Positions 46,601-59,108 of a stretch of 64,000 bases of DNA are shown piece after piece. The notes under the pieces are model-generated. The model did no database searches. It was not told the origin of the DNA and saw nothing but the letters and a program-made list of their open reading frames with translations. This DNA is from Symbiodinium natans (lineage: Eukaryota; Sar; Dinophyceae; Suessiales; Symbiodiniaceae). Location: NCBI GenBank assembly GCA_905221605.1, contig CAJNDS010002202.1, positions 41,001 through 105,000 on the forward strand. The letters run 5' to 3'. The stretch's first letter is position 1. Each line of letters begins with the position of its first letter. Made by a program: the position numbers and the translations under genes.

Positions 46601-49067
46601 TTTTTAGGTTTTGGGGTTTAGGTAGGGTTTAGGTTAGGTTTAGGGGTTTAGGGTTTAGGGTTTAGGGTTTAGGGTTGGGTTTAGGGATTAGGGTTTAGGG
46701 TTTAGGGTTTAGGGTTTAGGGTTTAGGGTTTAGGGTTTAGGGTTTAGGGTTTAGGGTTTAGGGTTTAGGGTTTAGAGTTTAGAGTTTAGGGCTTTGGAAA
46801 GAGCAATTTCAAAATCAACCTCCCCAAACAAGCTTACCCAATAACACCTTCCAAAAGCGAAAGCTCAGTCAACACTTTCGACCCAACAGTTTCAACACTT
46901 GTTGGGGCCCAAGGTCTATACCCCTGAACCCTAAAACCTAAGCGCTAAACCCTAAACCCTAAACCCCAAGCCCCAAACCTTAAACCCTAAGCCCAAACCC
47001 TAAACCTTAAACCCTAAACCGTTAAACCCTAAACACTGAAAGGGATCCTCTTGCATCCTTCCCGGAGTCGGGGTAGCTGACTAGCCGACCCTCACAAAAG
47101 TCTGGTTAGCAGGGCCTTCTTTGGGGCGTCGTTCCGATAGTCGGGTGGAGCTGGGCGGAGCCCGGCGGAGCCCGGACATGGAGGCCTCTTCGGTGAGCTG
47201 CCGAAGGCGCGACTTTTGCGATCTTTTGCGGACTCTTTTCTTATCTCCGCAAAAGTCCGCTGTCTGCCAGGTGAGCGGAAGCTGCCAGCAGCACTATGCT
47301 GCCCAGGGCCCCTTGGATGTGCTTTTCAGCCCTTTCAGCCCCTTTTCAGCCCTTTTTCCAGCCTTTTCAAACGACCTTTTTCAGATTTTTCAGCCTTTTC
47401 CCCCTCCCCTCCCCCCCCCCCTCCCCCCCCCCTCCCCCCTCCGTCCCCCCCCCCCCCCCCCCCGCCCCCGCCCTCCCCCCCCGCCTCACAAATAAAACAA
47501 AAAACCTTCCGTTTTCAGGTAATGCAGGGATCTTTGTCCTCTCTGTTGTTTAGGGCAAGTGATCCGACCAGGCATCTCCGCATTGCCCATCTTCTCCGCC
47601 GCCACCCATGTCCGCATACTTGCCTTACAGCTCTGGGCCCCATGTCAGGTAGATCCTAACATATACCCCTTATACAAAGGCTGCACCCTTAAACCCTAAA
47701 CCCTAAACCCTAAAGCCTAAACCCTAAACCCTAAACCCTAAACCCTTAGTGCCGCTACGCATTACAGAAGCCTACAGGTTCGTAGTAGGTAATGAGGGAA
47801 TTAGGTACCTTGTATCATCCTAGATATGCCTTGAAGGGAATATTTAGGGCACCGATTTCCTTCATAATCCCTGAAAGGACATATACAGGGGGAAAAAACG
47901 TCTCCGGCCTTTGCTTGGCTGGCGGAAGGACGTGGTCATGAGCTCACCGCCTGAGGCCACACCGGGGGTTGGGTGTCTTTAGGGGGCTGCAGTTTAGGGC
48001 CTAAGCCCTAAGCCCTAAGCCCTAAGCCCTAAGCCCTAAACCCTAAACCCTAACAGAACAGGAGGTCAATGGTGAGGTTTAGGGTTTAGGGTTTAGGGTT
48101 TAGGGTTTAGGGTTTAGGGTTTAGGGTTTAGGGTTTAGGGTTTAGGGCTTAAGGTTTAGGGCTTAAGGTTTAGGGCTTAGGGTTTAGGGTTCAAGGTGCA
48201 CGCCGTAATTGGCTCAACACCGAAAAGCTACTATAGGGGTCGGAATGATGACTAAAATAGTATTCCCTTATCGCCCCTATATATAATGTACATATATATG
48301 TATATATGTATTAACATAACCCCCAAAACCCTATTCCAACTATTAAGGCCCCTATCTTATGCCCCAAGTCGGAAGGGCTTAGGGTCCAGGGTTCGAGTTG
48401 TCTAGGATAGAGCACCAAGGCTCAGCGACCTGTTTTTACAAGAGAACACGAACACGAACACACGCACGTACACACACACACGCACACACACACACAACCT
48501 TAAGCTGCAACAATTTCCTAAAGGCCCCAAACCCTGAACCCCAAAACCCTAAACCCTATAAACCCTAAACCTTATAAATCCTATCAACCCTAAACCCCAA
48601 ACCCTATATAAACCCTAAACCCTAAACCCGATAAACCCTAAACCCTACAAACCCTAGACCCTAAACCTCGAACTCAACGCCCCCTCTGCTGGTCCAAGCA
48701 CTCGCGAGCGCGTTCTTCATCTTCTCGAAGAACTTGTCTGGGTGGTCGAACTCCTCATCGCCAATCACCTGGGCATCACCGACAGAGGCCATCAACCGGG
48801 AGGTGGGGTTTTCGGGTTGAGGGTCTATAGGGTTTAGGTTTTAGGGTTTAGGGTTTAGGGTTTAGGGTTTAAGGTTTAGGGTTTAGGGTTCAGCAGCTCC
48901 GGGTCGAGCAATCTCCAGTAGAGCCGCTGTTTGGGCTCTCGAAAAAAACCCACCCACCCAGAGAACCCCAAAACATTAAGAAATAAAAAGTTGCATTTTT
49001 CATCAGCAAGCCCTGTCCTCCAACCTCACTCTGTCATGGACCATCCTACCCACGAACCATGTCATGG

Positions 49068-49108
<41 letters not shown>

Positions 49109-52100
49109 GGGGGGAGGGGAGGTAGCCACGAAGAAATGACCCTTAGCCACGAATGACCCTAGCCCGAAAGGAAATGACCCTTAGCCACGAAGAAATGACC
49201 CTTAGCCACGAAGGACCCTTCGCCATGTAGGGTTTAAATATATATAAGAAAGAGAGGTTTAGGGTTTAGGGTTTAGGGTTTAGGGTTTAGGGTTTAGGGT
49301 TTAGGGTTTAGGGTTTAGGGTTTATTTAGGGTTTAGGGTTTAGGGTTTAGGGTTTAGGGGTCCCCAATACACTTGGAGGCAGGGCTTCCCGCAACTGGGG
49401 TGGGTTTGGGGGCCCACTGTGACATGAGAACTGACATTTCGATGGGGTAGTAGAGTGACATAGGAGTCCGGGGACCACCAAAAAGTTTTTAAAACATGTA
49501 CTCTACGTCAACCCGCTAGACCTGAATCCCCTAAACCCTCAACCCTCAACCCCAAAACCTAAACCCTAAACTTCCAAAAACTTCCAAAACTTCTAAACCC
49601 TAAGCTTCCAAAACTTCTAAACCCTAAACCCTAAACCCTAAACCCTAAACCCTAAACTTCCCAAAAGCCCTAAGCCCTACAAAACCAAGGTGCATAGCGC
49701 CCGGTCAGGCCGCCGAGGAAGCTGAACGTCGCTTCCATGCTAAAGCCCCAGTCGCACATTTCCTTAGAGGGTTTAGGGTTTAGGGTTTCGGGTTTCGGGT
49801 TTAGGGTTTAGGGTTTAGGGTTCAGTCTTTCGGGAGCTGAGGGCACTTCAGGCTGTGAAATAGCTTGAAGGGTATCCCAGAGGGTCCATGTACCTATATA
49901 GTACATACTTGGGCCCTAGAACCCTAAACCCTAAACCCTAAACCCTAAACCCTAAAATAGGGACCCCTGTAAGGCCCAAGTATATACTACATAGGTACAT
50001 GGACCCTTAGGGTGGGGAGCGACTGAAGGGCTTCCTATGGGGTTTATGTAGGGGCTTAGGGGGTTTAGGGTTTAGGGTTTAGGGTTTAGGGTTTAGGGTT
50101 TAGGGTTTAGGGTTTAGGGCTAGGGTTGCAGGGTTTTTTCGGGTTTGGGGGTTTAGGGGTTTAGGGGGGGTTTGGGGGTTTAGGGGGTATAGGGGATTTA
50201 GGGGGTTTAGGGGGTTTAGGCGGTTCAGGGGGTTTAGGGGGTTTAGGGGTTTAGGGTTTAGGGTCTAGGGTTTAGGGATTATACAGGTGGGGGCACAGGG
50301 CATGCAAAAAAAGAAAAACAGCTCGCGCTCGCTGGCATAAGACTTTCGTCCCCGCCCCGGTCGACTTTACGGTTTCGTGTTTGGGATCTGCCATACTAGG
50401 AACCCGGGATTGGTTTAGGGTTTAGGGGTGTAGGGTTTTGGTTTTACGAGGAAGAAATGGCCCACTAGGAGATCTAGCTTGAAGGCGGCACGACACCAAA
50501 ATATGTCCAGGACACAGGCCCAAGTCCCTAAACCCTAAACCCTAAACCCTAAACCTATATAAATACCAGGGCTTGCCTAGCCCAGTTCTCCCCCAAGTCC
50601 GATTTCAGGGCAGGCCCAGCGTCGACGCACGTGTAGTGCTTGAAGAACCTCGAGTGGAGGATTTAGGACCTAAACCCTAGACCCTAAACCCTAAACCTAA
50701 ACCCTAAACCCACAACGCAGAGGTCCACAACCCCCTAAAACCCACGCCCGGAGAAAATACAAAACCCAACGTTTCTATTTCGAGTTGAGGGTTGACATCA
50801 ACCCTCCTCAACCCTAAACCCTAAACCCTAAACCCTAAACCCTAAACCCTAAACCCTAAACCCTAAACCCTAAACCCTAAACCCTAAACCCAATAGGGAT
50901 CAGGGATCAGGGTTTAGAGGGTCTAGAGCGTCTAATGGAGCGTAGGGTTAGGCGGGGCATGGCTTGCTTTGTGCCCCCCATTTGTGCGGATGTGCCATGG
51001 TGGGTTTAGGGTTTAGGGTTTAGGGTTTAGGGTTTAGGGTTTTGGGGTTTAGGGTTTAGGGTTTAGGGTCAAAAGACCAAAACCAAAAACAACAAATACT
51101 AACTCCTGAGGCCCGTTGGGACTCCTACAGTCCAGGGCGCAGGCCCCTACTCAAAAACCCTATAGCCTAAGTAACAGTTGAATCCGAAATCCTTTTACAC
51201 CATGTAATACAGGGGTCGCAATAACTACAAATCGTGTTCCCTTACATATGGTCCCTTTCTGACTATACTATAAGACCCCCAAACAAAAAAATCTATTCCA
51301 ATTCTTGAGGCCCCTATATTACCGTATATCCAAATGCCTCAGGCGAGGTGCGAATGCATTGTAAACCCTAAACCCTGAACCCTAGGCCCTAAGCCCTAAG
51401 CCCTAAACCCTAAACCCTGAACCCAGCTCGCAGAGGTCCACAACCCCCTAAAACCCAGCCCCCGGAGAAAATTCAAAACCCAACGTTTCTATTTCGAGTT
51501 GAGGGTTGACATCAACCCTCCTGCCCCTAAACCCTAAACCCTAAACCCTAAACCCTAAACCCTAAACCCTAAACCCTAAACCCTAAACCCTAAACCCTAA
51601 ACCCTAAACCCTAAACCCTAAACCCTAAACCCTAAACCTAAACCCTAAACCCTAAACCCTAAACCTTAAACCCTAAACCCTAAACCCTAAACCCTAAACC
51701 CTAAACCCTAAACCCTAAACACTAGACCCAACCCTGAAACCCTAGGCCAAAAACGTGACCCGGGAACGCTTTCTCCACGATCGACACCCAGAGCTCCGAC
51801 CGCTCCCTTGACCGTCCGTACCTTCCGACGAGCTTGCACTTACTTCTCCAAAAAAACCAAGGGAAGAAAAGGTTAAACTTCATTATTCCTACTAAGTAAG
51901 GAAACCCCGAAAAGTGTAAAGTTCGACTATTGGCTGAGTAAGGACAAGATCCTTGACAAAGTTGCTGAATGTTCCCTATTGGGGTTCACGGTTGAGGGTT
52001 TCGGGTTAATAGCCCCCAAAGAACAAACAATACGAATCATCCACATATTGCCCTAAGCCTTACCAGGAAGAATAGTTTTGTTCTCTGGAGGCAATTGGTA

Positions 52101-55100
52101 GTTTCAACATTACTGAAGGTTCCCTATTCCATCCCGATGCCACAAACCCTAAACCCATGGTCGGATCCATCTCGGTCGCAGGCTTTTCTGAAGGACCGAT
52201 CCCCAAAACATGCGATTGGGGTTAGGGTTTAGGGTTTAGGGTTTGGGGTTTAGGGTTTAGGGTTTAGGGTTTAGGGGCATATTTTTGTACCTGACTTGGA
52301 TAAAACGCTTGAGAAACCGCGGCTCAAGTATGGTAACGAGACTCAGGCTCCGTCCTTTTACAAGAGCCCTGAACCCTTACAACCCCAAACCCGCATGCAT
52401 GGGCTGGATCCATGCTTGTACAGGGGGCCGCAGAAACCACATAAACATAAGGATCCCACTATTGGGGTATAAGGGCCCCTATAAGGGGCATTCTGGAAAC
52501 CCTAAACCCTAGACCTTCAGGGTTTAGGTCTTTTTTTTCGAGTTTAGGGTTCAGCTTTCAGGGTTTTGTGGCGCTGGGATGGCTTTCAAAACCCTCGGAA
52601 AAAGATCCCCATAACTGTGATGCTCTTAAACCCAACAAGAGGGAGGGTTCTACCTAGGAATCGGGGAAAAGGGGCTTCCGCGCAAAGTAGGGTTTAGCCC
52701 TGAAACTACTCGAGAGCCGAGGGTCAGTATACCTTTGTGGTCGGTCACGGCCAGGAAGTCGTCCACGATTTCGTAGGTGAAGTGGGAATCCTGACCCCCT
52801 AAACCCTAAACCCTAGCCCGAAACCGGCGTAGGGCTGGGGTGGGCTTAGGGCTTAGGATTTATCAGTGTTTGGTGTCCAGGCATTAGGGCTTATAGGAGG
52901 CCTTAAGCTCTGTACCATTTCGGGCTTGGGGAGGGCGCAAACCCCCCAAGCCCTAAACCCTAAACCCTAAACCCTTAACCCTAAACCCCTGGGTTGGAAC
53001 TTAGGCCTCAGGGACTCGGGCTTGCGACGTCAAGGCTCTTTGCACATCAACACCCCGAAGACGCCGACTTCCAGGTCGTAGGCTACAAAGACCTGCAAGT
53101 TGAGTTTAGGGTTTAGGGTTTAGGGTTTAGGGTTTAGGGTTTAGGGTTTAGGGTTTAGGGTTTAGGGTTTAGGGTTTAGGGTTTAGGGTTTAGGGTTTGG
53201 GGCTTAGGGTTTAGGGTGTAGGGTTTGGGGTTTAGGGTTTAGGGTTTAGGGTTTGGGGTTTAGGGTTTAGGGTTCAGGGTTTCGGGTCCGCCGACCCTGG
53301 CGTTGGGGTGAAATCCCCCAAAGCGTGGGGGGGGGGGTAGGGGGGGTCCCCGGGCAGCTTTTCCATGGAGGGCCAGGCCACCCACACGGCATAAACTCAC
53401 GGACCATAGGCGGTTTCGCACAGGACATAGGGGCCCTTTGGGAAAAACCACCCCAACCCCCCCCCCCCCCCCCCCCCTTACCCCCCCCCCCCCCCCTACC
53501 CCCCTACCCCCCCCCCCACCAATTTTCACATCCTTTGACCTAACCAACGCGTTTAAACCTTTCAACTATGCTCCAGCGGGGTCGGCGGCTTGAGCCGGAG
53601 GCTCTTAAATTTAGGGCTTTAGGGTTTCGGGTTTGGAGTTGGCAGGGTTTAGGGTTTAGGGTTCAGGGTTCAGGGTTTAGGGTTTAGGGTTCAGGGTTTA
53701 GGTTTTTGGAGTTGGCAGGGTTTAGGGTTTGGGGTTTAGGGTCTAAGGAACCGCTTTGGCTTTTCGGTTGACTGAGGCTCCACGGCACATGGGTCAACAG
53801 GTAAAGTAGGGCTAAACCACAGATCAAGCCTATGAACTCTGTAAACCCCCTAGTAAACCTTGTGGAACACCGTAAACACCCCATAACCCCTGTAACCCTA
53901 TAAACCCTGCAAACCCGATACGGCCGATAAACCCTAAGCCCAAAACTCTACAAACCCTACACCCTCAAGGCCCTAACCTTAAGTATCAGGCGCTGCAGAA
54001 ACAGATACGTATCAAGCCACCATGTGTATATGCAGGGGCGACCTTTGGGGGGGGGAGGGAGCGATTGAATCCCATCGAAAACGAGTGACTCCAATCGGCC
54101 TGGATCCAAGATCCAAAATTTCCCAGGGACTCTGAAATGGAATCTTGAGGATCCTGAAGCGTCGGCAAGGGAGGGGGAGCGATTGAATCAAACCGAAACG
54201 ATTGGATTCCATCGGACCTCTTCGATGTTGATGTTGAAGTAGATGCTGGAGCAGATGTCGCGATGTACGTCTTGCGTCCGTATCTTGAAAGTGATTTTTT
54301 TGTTTTGTTTTTTTTCTGGGGGGGGGGTTGGGTAGCACGTATAGATATATAGATATGTAAAAATGTATATGTGACAGATAGATCGATAGATAGATAAATA
54401 GATATGCTAGAGACGCTAAAGCCTCAGAATTGGCTAAGCCCAGAGACCCCAAGCCTGACATCCCTCAAGCCCTAAACCCTAGACCCGAAATCCTCAACCC
54501 TAAGCCCTAGACCCGAATCCTACGCCTGATTCCGAGCCTGGTGAAGGAAGCCTTTGCGGTTGGCTGCCATGCCGGCCATTGCGCCGAGCAGGAAGCAGTC
54601 GCCTGTATGGCCTGGCAGCTACGCCGAACTCCTCAACACCCACGCCCAAAACCTTGAACCCTATAAACCCTATAAACCCTATCAACCCTATAAACCCTAT
54701 AAACCCTATAAACCCTATAAATCCTATAAACCCTCTAGAACCCTATAAACCCTCTAGAACCCTGTAGAACCCTATAGAACCCTGAACCCGGAACCCTCCT
54801 AAACCCTATAAACCCTAAACCCAAAATGTCTCTCGCCCCTGCGTATTCCGGCTCACAGGTTCCATGCTGATCCCTTTCCCTCTTTGGTTGCCCCCCCCGT
54901 ATAGGGTTTAGGGTTTAGGGTTTAGGGTTTAGGGTTTGCTTGCCTAAGCCCCTCTGACAGCCCACAGCACTGGCCCTCAACTCACTTCGAACCCAGGTTT
55001 TTAAGAACATACACTTTCATATTACCCTAAACCATAAACCCTAAACACGAAACCCTCAACCCTAAAGCCTAAAACCTCATTCAACAAAAAGGAGACCCAG

Positions 55101-58100
55101 AAAGATTTCGGACTTGCAGGCCATTATTATGCCTCCTTGAGTCCTTAAACAAACAGGGTTTCGGGCTTAGGGTCTAGGACTCAACCCTATAGACCCCAAA
55201 GCAAACTTGGCTGACTTCTGAACCCCTCCTAATAGTTTAACTTTTAGGCCCCTTCTTGTAGTTTCTACAAAACCCCAAAAAGTTGAAGTTCTAAGAGCCA
55301 GCCAGAAGAAAGCCAAGCAAGAACAATCGCCTTGTTCGACGTCGTTGAAGTTCCCGCCCTCCTTGTAGAGCTGATATTTTCCAGTTTCCTCCAGATGTTC
55401 GGGGCGGTTGAGGGTTTAGGGCTTAGGGTTTAGGGATTAAAACCTCAACCCTAAACCCTAAGCCCTACACTCGAAACGCATTGGTTCCTTCGGGCAGGGT
55501 TTTTCGTCCAGGGGGGCGCCCTGACCTAAACCCAAACCCTAAGGTAAGGGTCCGTGTACCCTGTTACATATTGAGAAGCCCATCGAAGGCTTAAGTCTAC
55601 TTTTGGCGATCGGGGCCGTTTCGGCCACGCATCTGGTGCAAATAGCTGTGTTAAATCAGGTCAGATAGCGCGGAGGCAATACCAGAGCATCAACGAAGGC
55701 TATGTCTAGAGAATCGCCCGCAAAAGGCGGCGCACTCAGCATCCAGTCTTAGACACTGTTTCAAATACAATCCACAAAAAAAAATAATTCGAGGGTTTTA
55801 GGTCTTGGGGGCTGGGCTAACCGGGAGAATTGTTAAGAAACCTGCAGACACTTAAACTCAGACCCATGCGCAGGGTGTCTCATGATGTGAAGGCCCCAGA
55901 AATCATTTCGAGCCTCCCCACACGTGCCCCGTCAGCTGGCGACCGCTCCCTCGACACCTCCCCACAGCTCGCCCCCACAGCTAAGACAGCTCCCCCGACA
56001 GCTTTGCCGACAGCTTTTCCCGACAGCCCCCCACAGCCCCCCGACAGATCCCGACAGCGCCGACAGCTCCCCGACAGCTTGTTTTGAGCTGTCAGGGAGC
56101 TGTCGGGGAGGTGTTGGGAGCTGTCGGGGAGGTGTGGGGAGCCGTCGGGCGTCGGTTAAACTTCTTTCGGAACGCTGAAGTTGTTTCGGCAGCAGCAGCA
56201 GCTGCTGATGGCAAGGCCTGCAGGGCCCGATATGTCGGCCAGCGACATTGGTTGATTTCGATGTGCCAATGACGACGAATAGCTGCGCCTCATGTGGAAT
56301 GTTTTTGAGCGGATAGCTCGGAAACAATCTGCCTAGCCCCAAAAAGAAACGAACCCGCACCGCCCTGATTCCCAAAAACAAGCAAACCCGTACCGCCTTC
56401 ATTCGGAAAAAAAGGGCGTCCCGCACCACCCCGGAGCTACACGTCAAAACGTGCTTGGCACGCACAACCCGCTAGACGTAAGCCTTCGCTGGGCTTAGCA
56501 AGTTAAACATTTTTGGGCCCCAAAGTCCTTAGATAGGAGGTACTGTAAGGCCCAAGTATACCCTGTTTAGGTACATGGACCCTTAGGGTTTATTTTTTGA
56601 AATCCATATAACACCCTAAACCCTAAACCCTAAACCCTAAACCCTAAACCCTAAACCCTAAACCCTACACCCTAAACCCATGATAAACCCGTGCTGTTCG
56701 GGTGACCGCAAGTGCCGATAACCGCAGGGCGATGGCGAACGAGGTTTTGGCCAGCGCTCTGAGGCTGCAAGCACACCCGTGGGTTTAGGGTTTAGGGTTT
56801 AGGGTTTAGGGTTTAGGGTTTAGGGTTTAGGGTTTAGGGTTTAGGGTTTAGGGTTTAGGGTAACCCCAAGCCCTGCCCAAAGATGCGGGCCTGTGCACGT
56901 AGCCAGCCGCCGGGTTTACCGACGGTGGAATTATAGCCTCGCGAAAGGCCAAGGCAAACTTTATGGTTCAGGGTTTAGGGTTTAGGGTTTAGGGTTTAGG
57001 GTTCAGGGTTGAGGGTTTAGGGTTACCTACATGCAAGATGCCCAACACCCCCAAGCCCAAAGCCCAAAGCCCAAAGCCATATTGTTGTATTGAGTTATGG
57101 CATAACTAGAGTCACACGACTATACCTTCCAAATGCAATAGTGGACATGGCGTCACTGATATTGTTGGTATTGGTGTTGCTATTGCTACGGTTGTGTTGG
57201 TATTGTTGTGCTTCATGTTATTGCCATCGGAATGCACTGCGAATGGTTGAGAGTGCCGTGTCGATATTCTTGTACTTCTTCCTTATGATTGCTAGGGATA
57301 TAATCATTTTTGCTACTGTTCCTGTTCCTGTTCCTGTTCCTGCTCCTGCTCTTGCTTCTGTTCCTGTTCCTGTGCCTGCTCCTCCTCCTGCTGCTGCTGC
57401 TGTTGTTGTTCTCATTACTCGTACTCTCTTACTCTTACTCACACTCTTCATTCAGAGTAGTCACACGCACGCAGAGGGGAGCAGTACACAGGCGCTGTAA
57501 GTCGACGCCTGCACCCTAAACTCCCTAAACCCTAGAAGCCCTCAAGTCCCCATGCACCTGTAACACTCGCTTATTAGGGTTTGTCACCCTCAACCCTAAA
57601 CCCTAAACCCTAAACCAGGGTCTAGGGCCCAAGTGTGCCTGGTTCCTCACGGTCCACCCACAACATAGCCTTGCCCTCGTCCTCAGGGTTTAGGGTTCAG
57701 AAACTGTTTAGGGTTTAGGGTTTAGGGTTTCAGGGTTCCGGGGGTTGACTCTGAGGGTAGCTACATGGTCCCTTAGTATGGGCCCTTAAACGAGGACCCG
57801 TTTATACCCCTTAAACCCTAAACCAAAAACCTGAACCCTAAACCCTAAACCCTAAACCCTAAACCCTAAACCCTAAACCCTAAACCCTAAACCCTAAACC
57901 ATGGTGCAAGGGCTTTAGCGAAACTAGTTTAGTGTGAGGCGTAGATCCAACACCACTCTTAACACTGGCGCTTGCAGGAAGCTCTGTTTGGGGCTTCGGG
58001 TTTAGGATTTACAAAAGGTTTAGGGTTTAGGGTTTAGGGTGTAAGGTTTAGGGTTTAGGGTTTAGGGTTTTACGGCAACAAGGGCATATGCCGCAGCTAG

Positions 58101-59073
58101 TGTTCCAGACGCAAGAATAACCTAGGTGCAAAAAGAGCGCCTTTGTTTTTTGTGGTTCAAAGGGGCTTAGAAGGGAACCTGTACTCTAAGAAAAGGGAAT
58201 AAGGGCCTACGGTCCTAGTGTTTGTCGGGCTCAGCATCAAGGGTCCATGGTTTTGGGCTTCGGGGGCCTTCCTTCGGTTTGGAGAAACTGAAGTCTCATG
58301 GTCTGTAGAGGCGGCGTAGCATGGTGCCCCAAATCCGCAAACCCTGAAAACCTGGAATGTCAGCTCTCTGATTTATGGCCCCTCTGCTGTGGGTAAGCCT
58401 GTATATCAGGGGCTCGGACTGAAGCAGCAGAACTTGAGTTTCTCATTTGAAGCTCACATCGCCACAGGTCGGGGGACTAGCTCTCTTCGTGGGCCTGTGG
58501 CGTAGTGGGTGAACCTGGGGAGATTATGCCAGGCTCTGTTGCTGGTCTGGGCATAACAAAATCAAACAACGCCATCGGCGGGGCGTGTCGGATGGACTAA
58601 GACCGGCCATGGTAGAGTGCTCCAAGCTGGAGCATGTGGCGCCCCCGTGGAGTGTGACGGCAGCACTGTCGAATTTGGAGAACGCGAGCCCTGTTCAGAC
58701 GTTTGAGGTCGCAGGCGCGCTTTCAACTTTAGGGCTTGCTGTCAGGGTCCTGAGTTGCCTTCGAGATCTTCTTTCCCCCCCCCCCCTCCTGAACCCTAAA
58801 CCCTAAACCCTAAACCCTAAACCCTAAACCCTAAACCCTACACCCTAAACCCTAAACCCTAAACCCTAAACCCTCCGAAGTTTCGAAGTTTTCAGGGTTT
58901 GGGCTCCATGGCGTCCTCCAGCGGATTGAAGGAAGGGTCCGTGTACTTCTCGCCACTGCCTTGGCAGCGAAGGTCACCCTCTCCTCTCTCTGGAGTGCTG
59001 GGGTTCAGGGTTTAGGGTTTAGGGTTTAGGGTTCAGGGTTCAGGGTTCAGGGTTTAGGGTTTAGGGTTTAGGG

Positions 59074-59108
<35 letters not shown>

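Noticed and set aside
47178-47270. Plus initiator exon [17 protein letters not shown] with CAG|GTGAGC
   Set aside because: It sits in a calpain intron, has no continuation on the plus strand, and the minus strand is open as well.
48205-48220. CCGTAATTGGCTCAAC, reminiscent of the dinoflagellate spliced leader
   Set aside because: It lacks the GCCATTTT core. A relic cannot be claimed.
54821-54881. Minus exon REREQHG...EYAGARDIL before the catalytic Cys exon
   Set aside because: Phase fits, but it lacks the conserved Gln. The exon at 55331 (DVEQ) gives the full DVxQGxxGDC motif.
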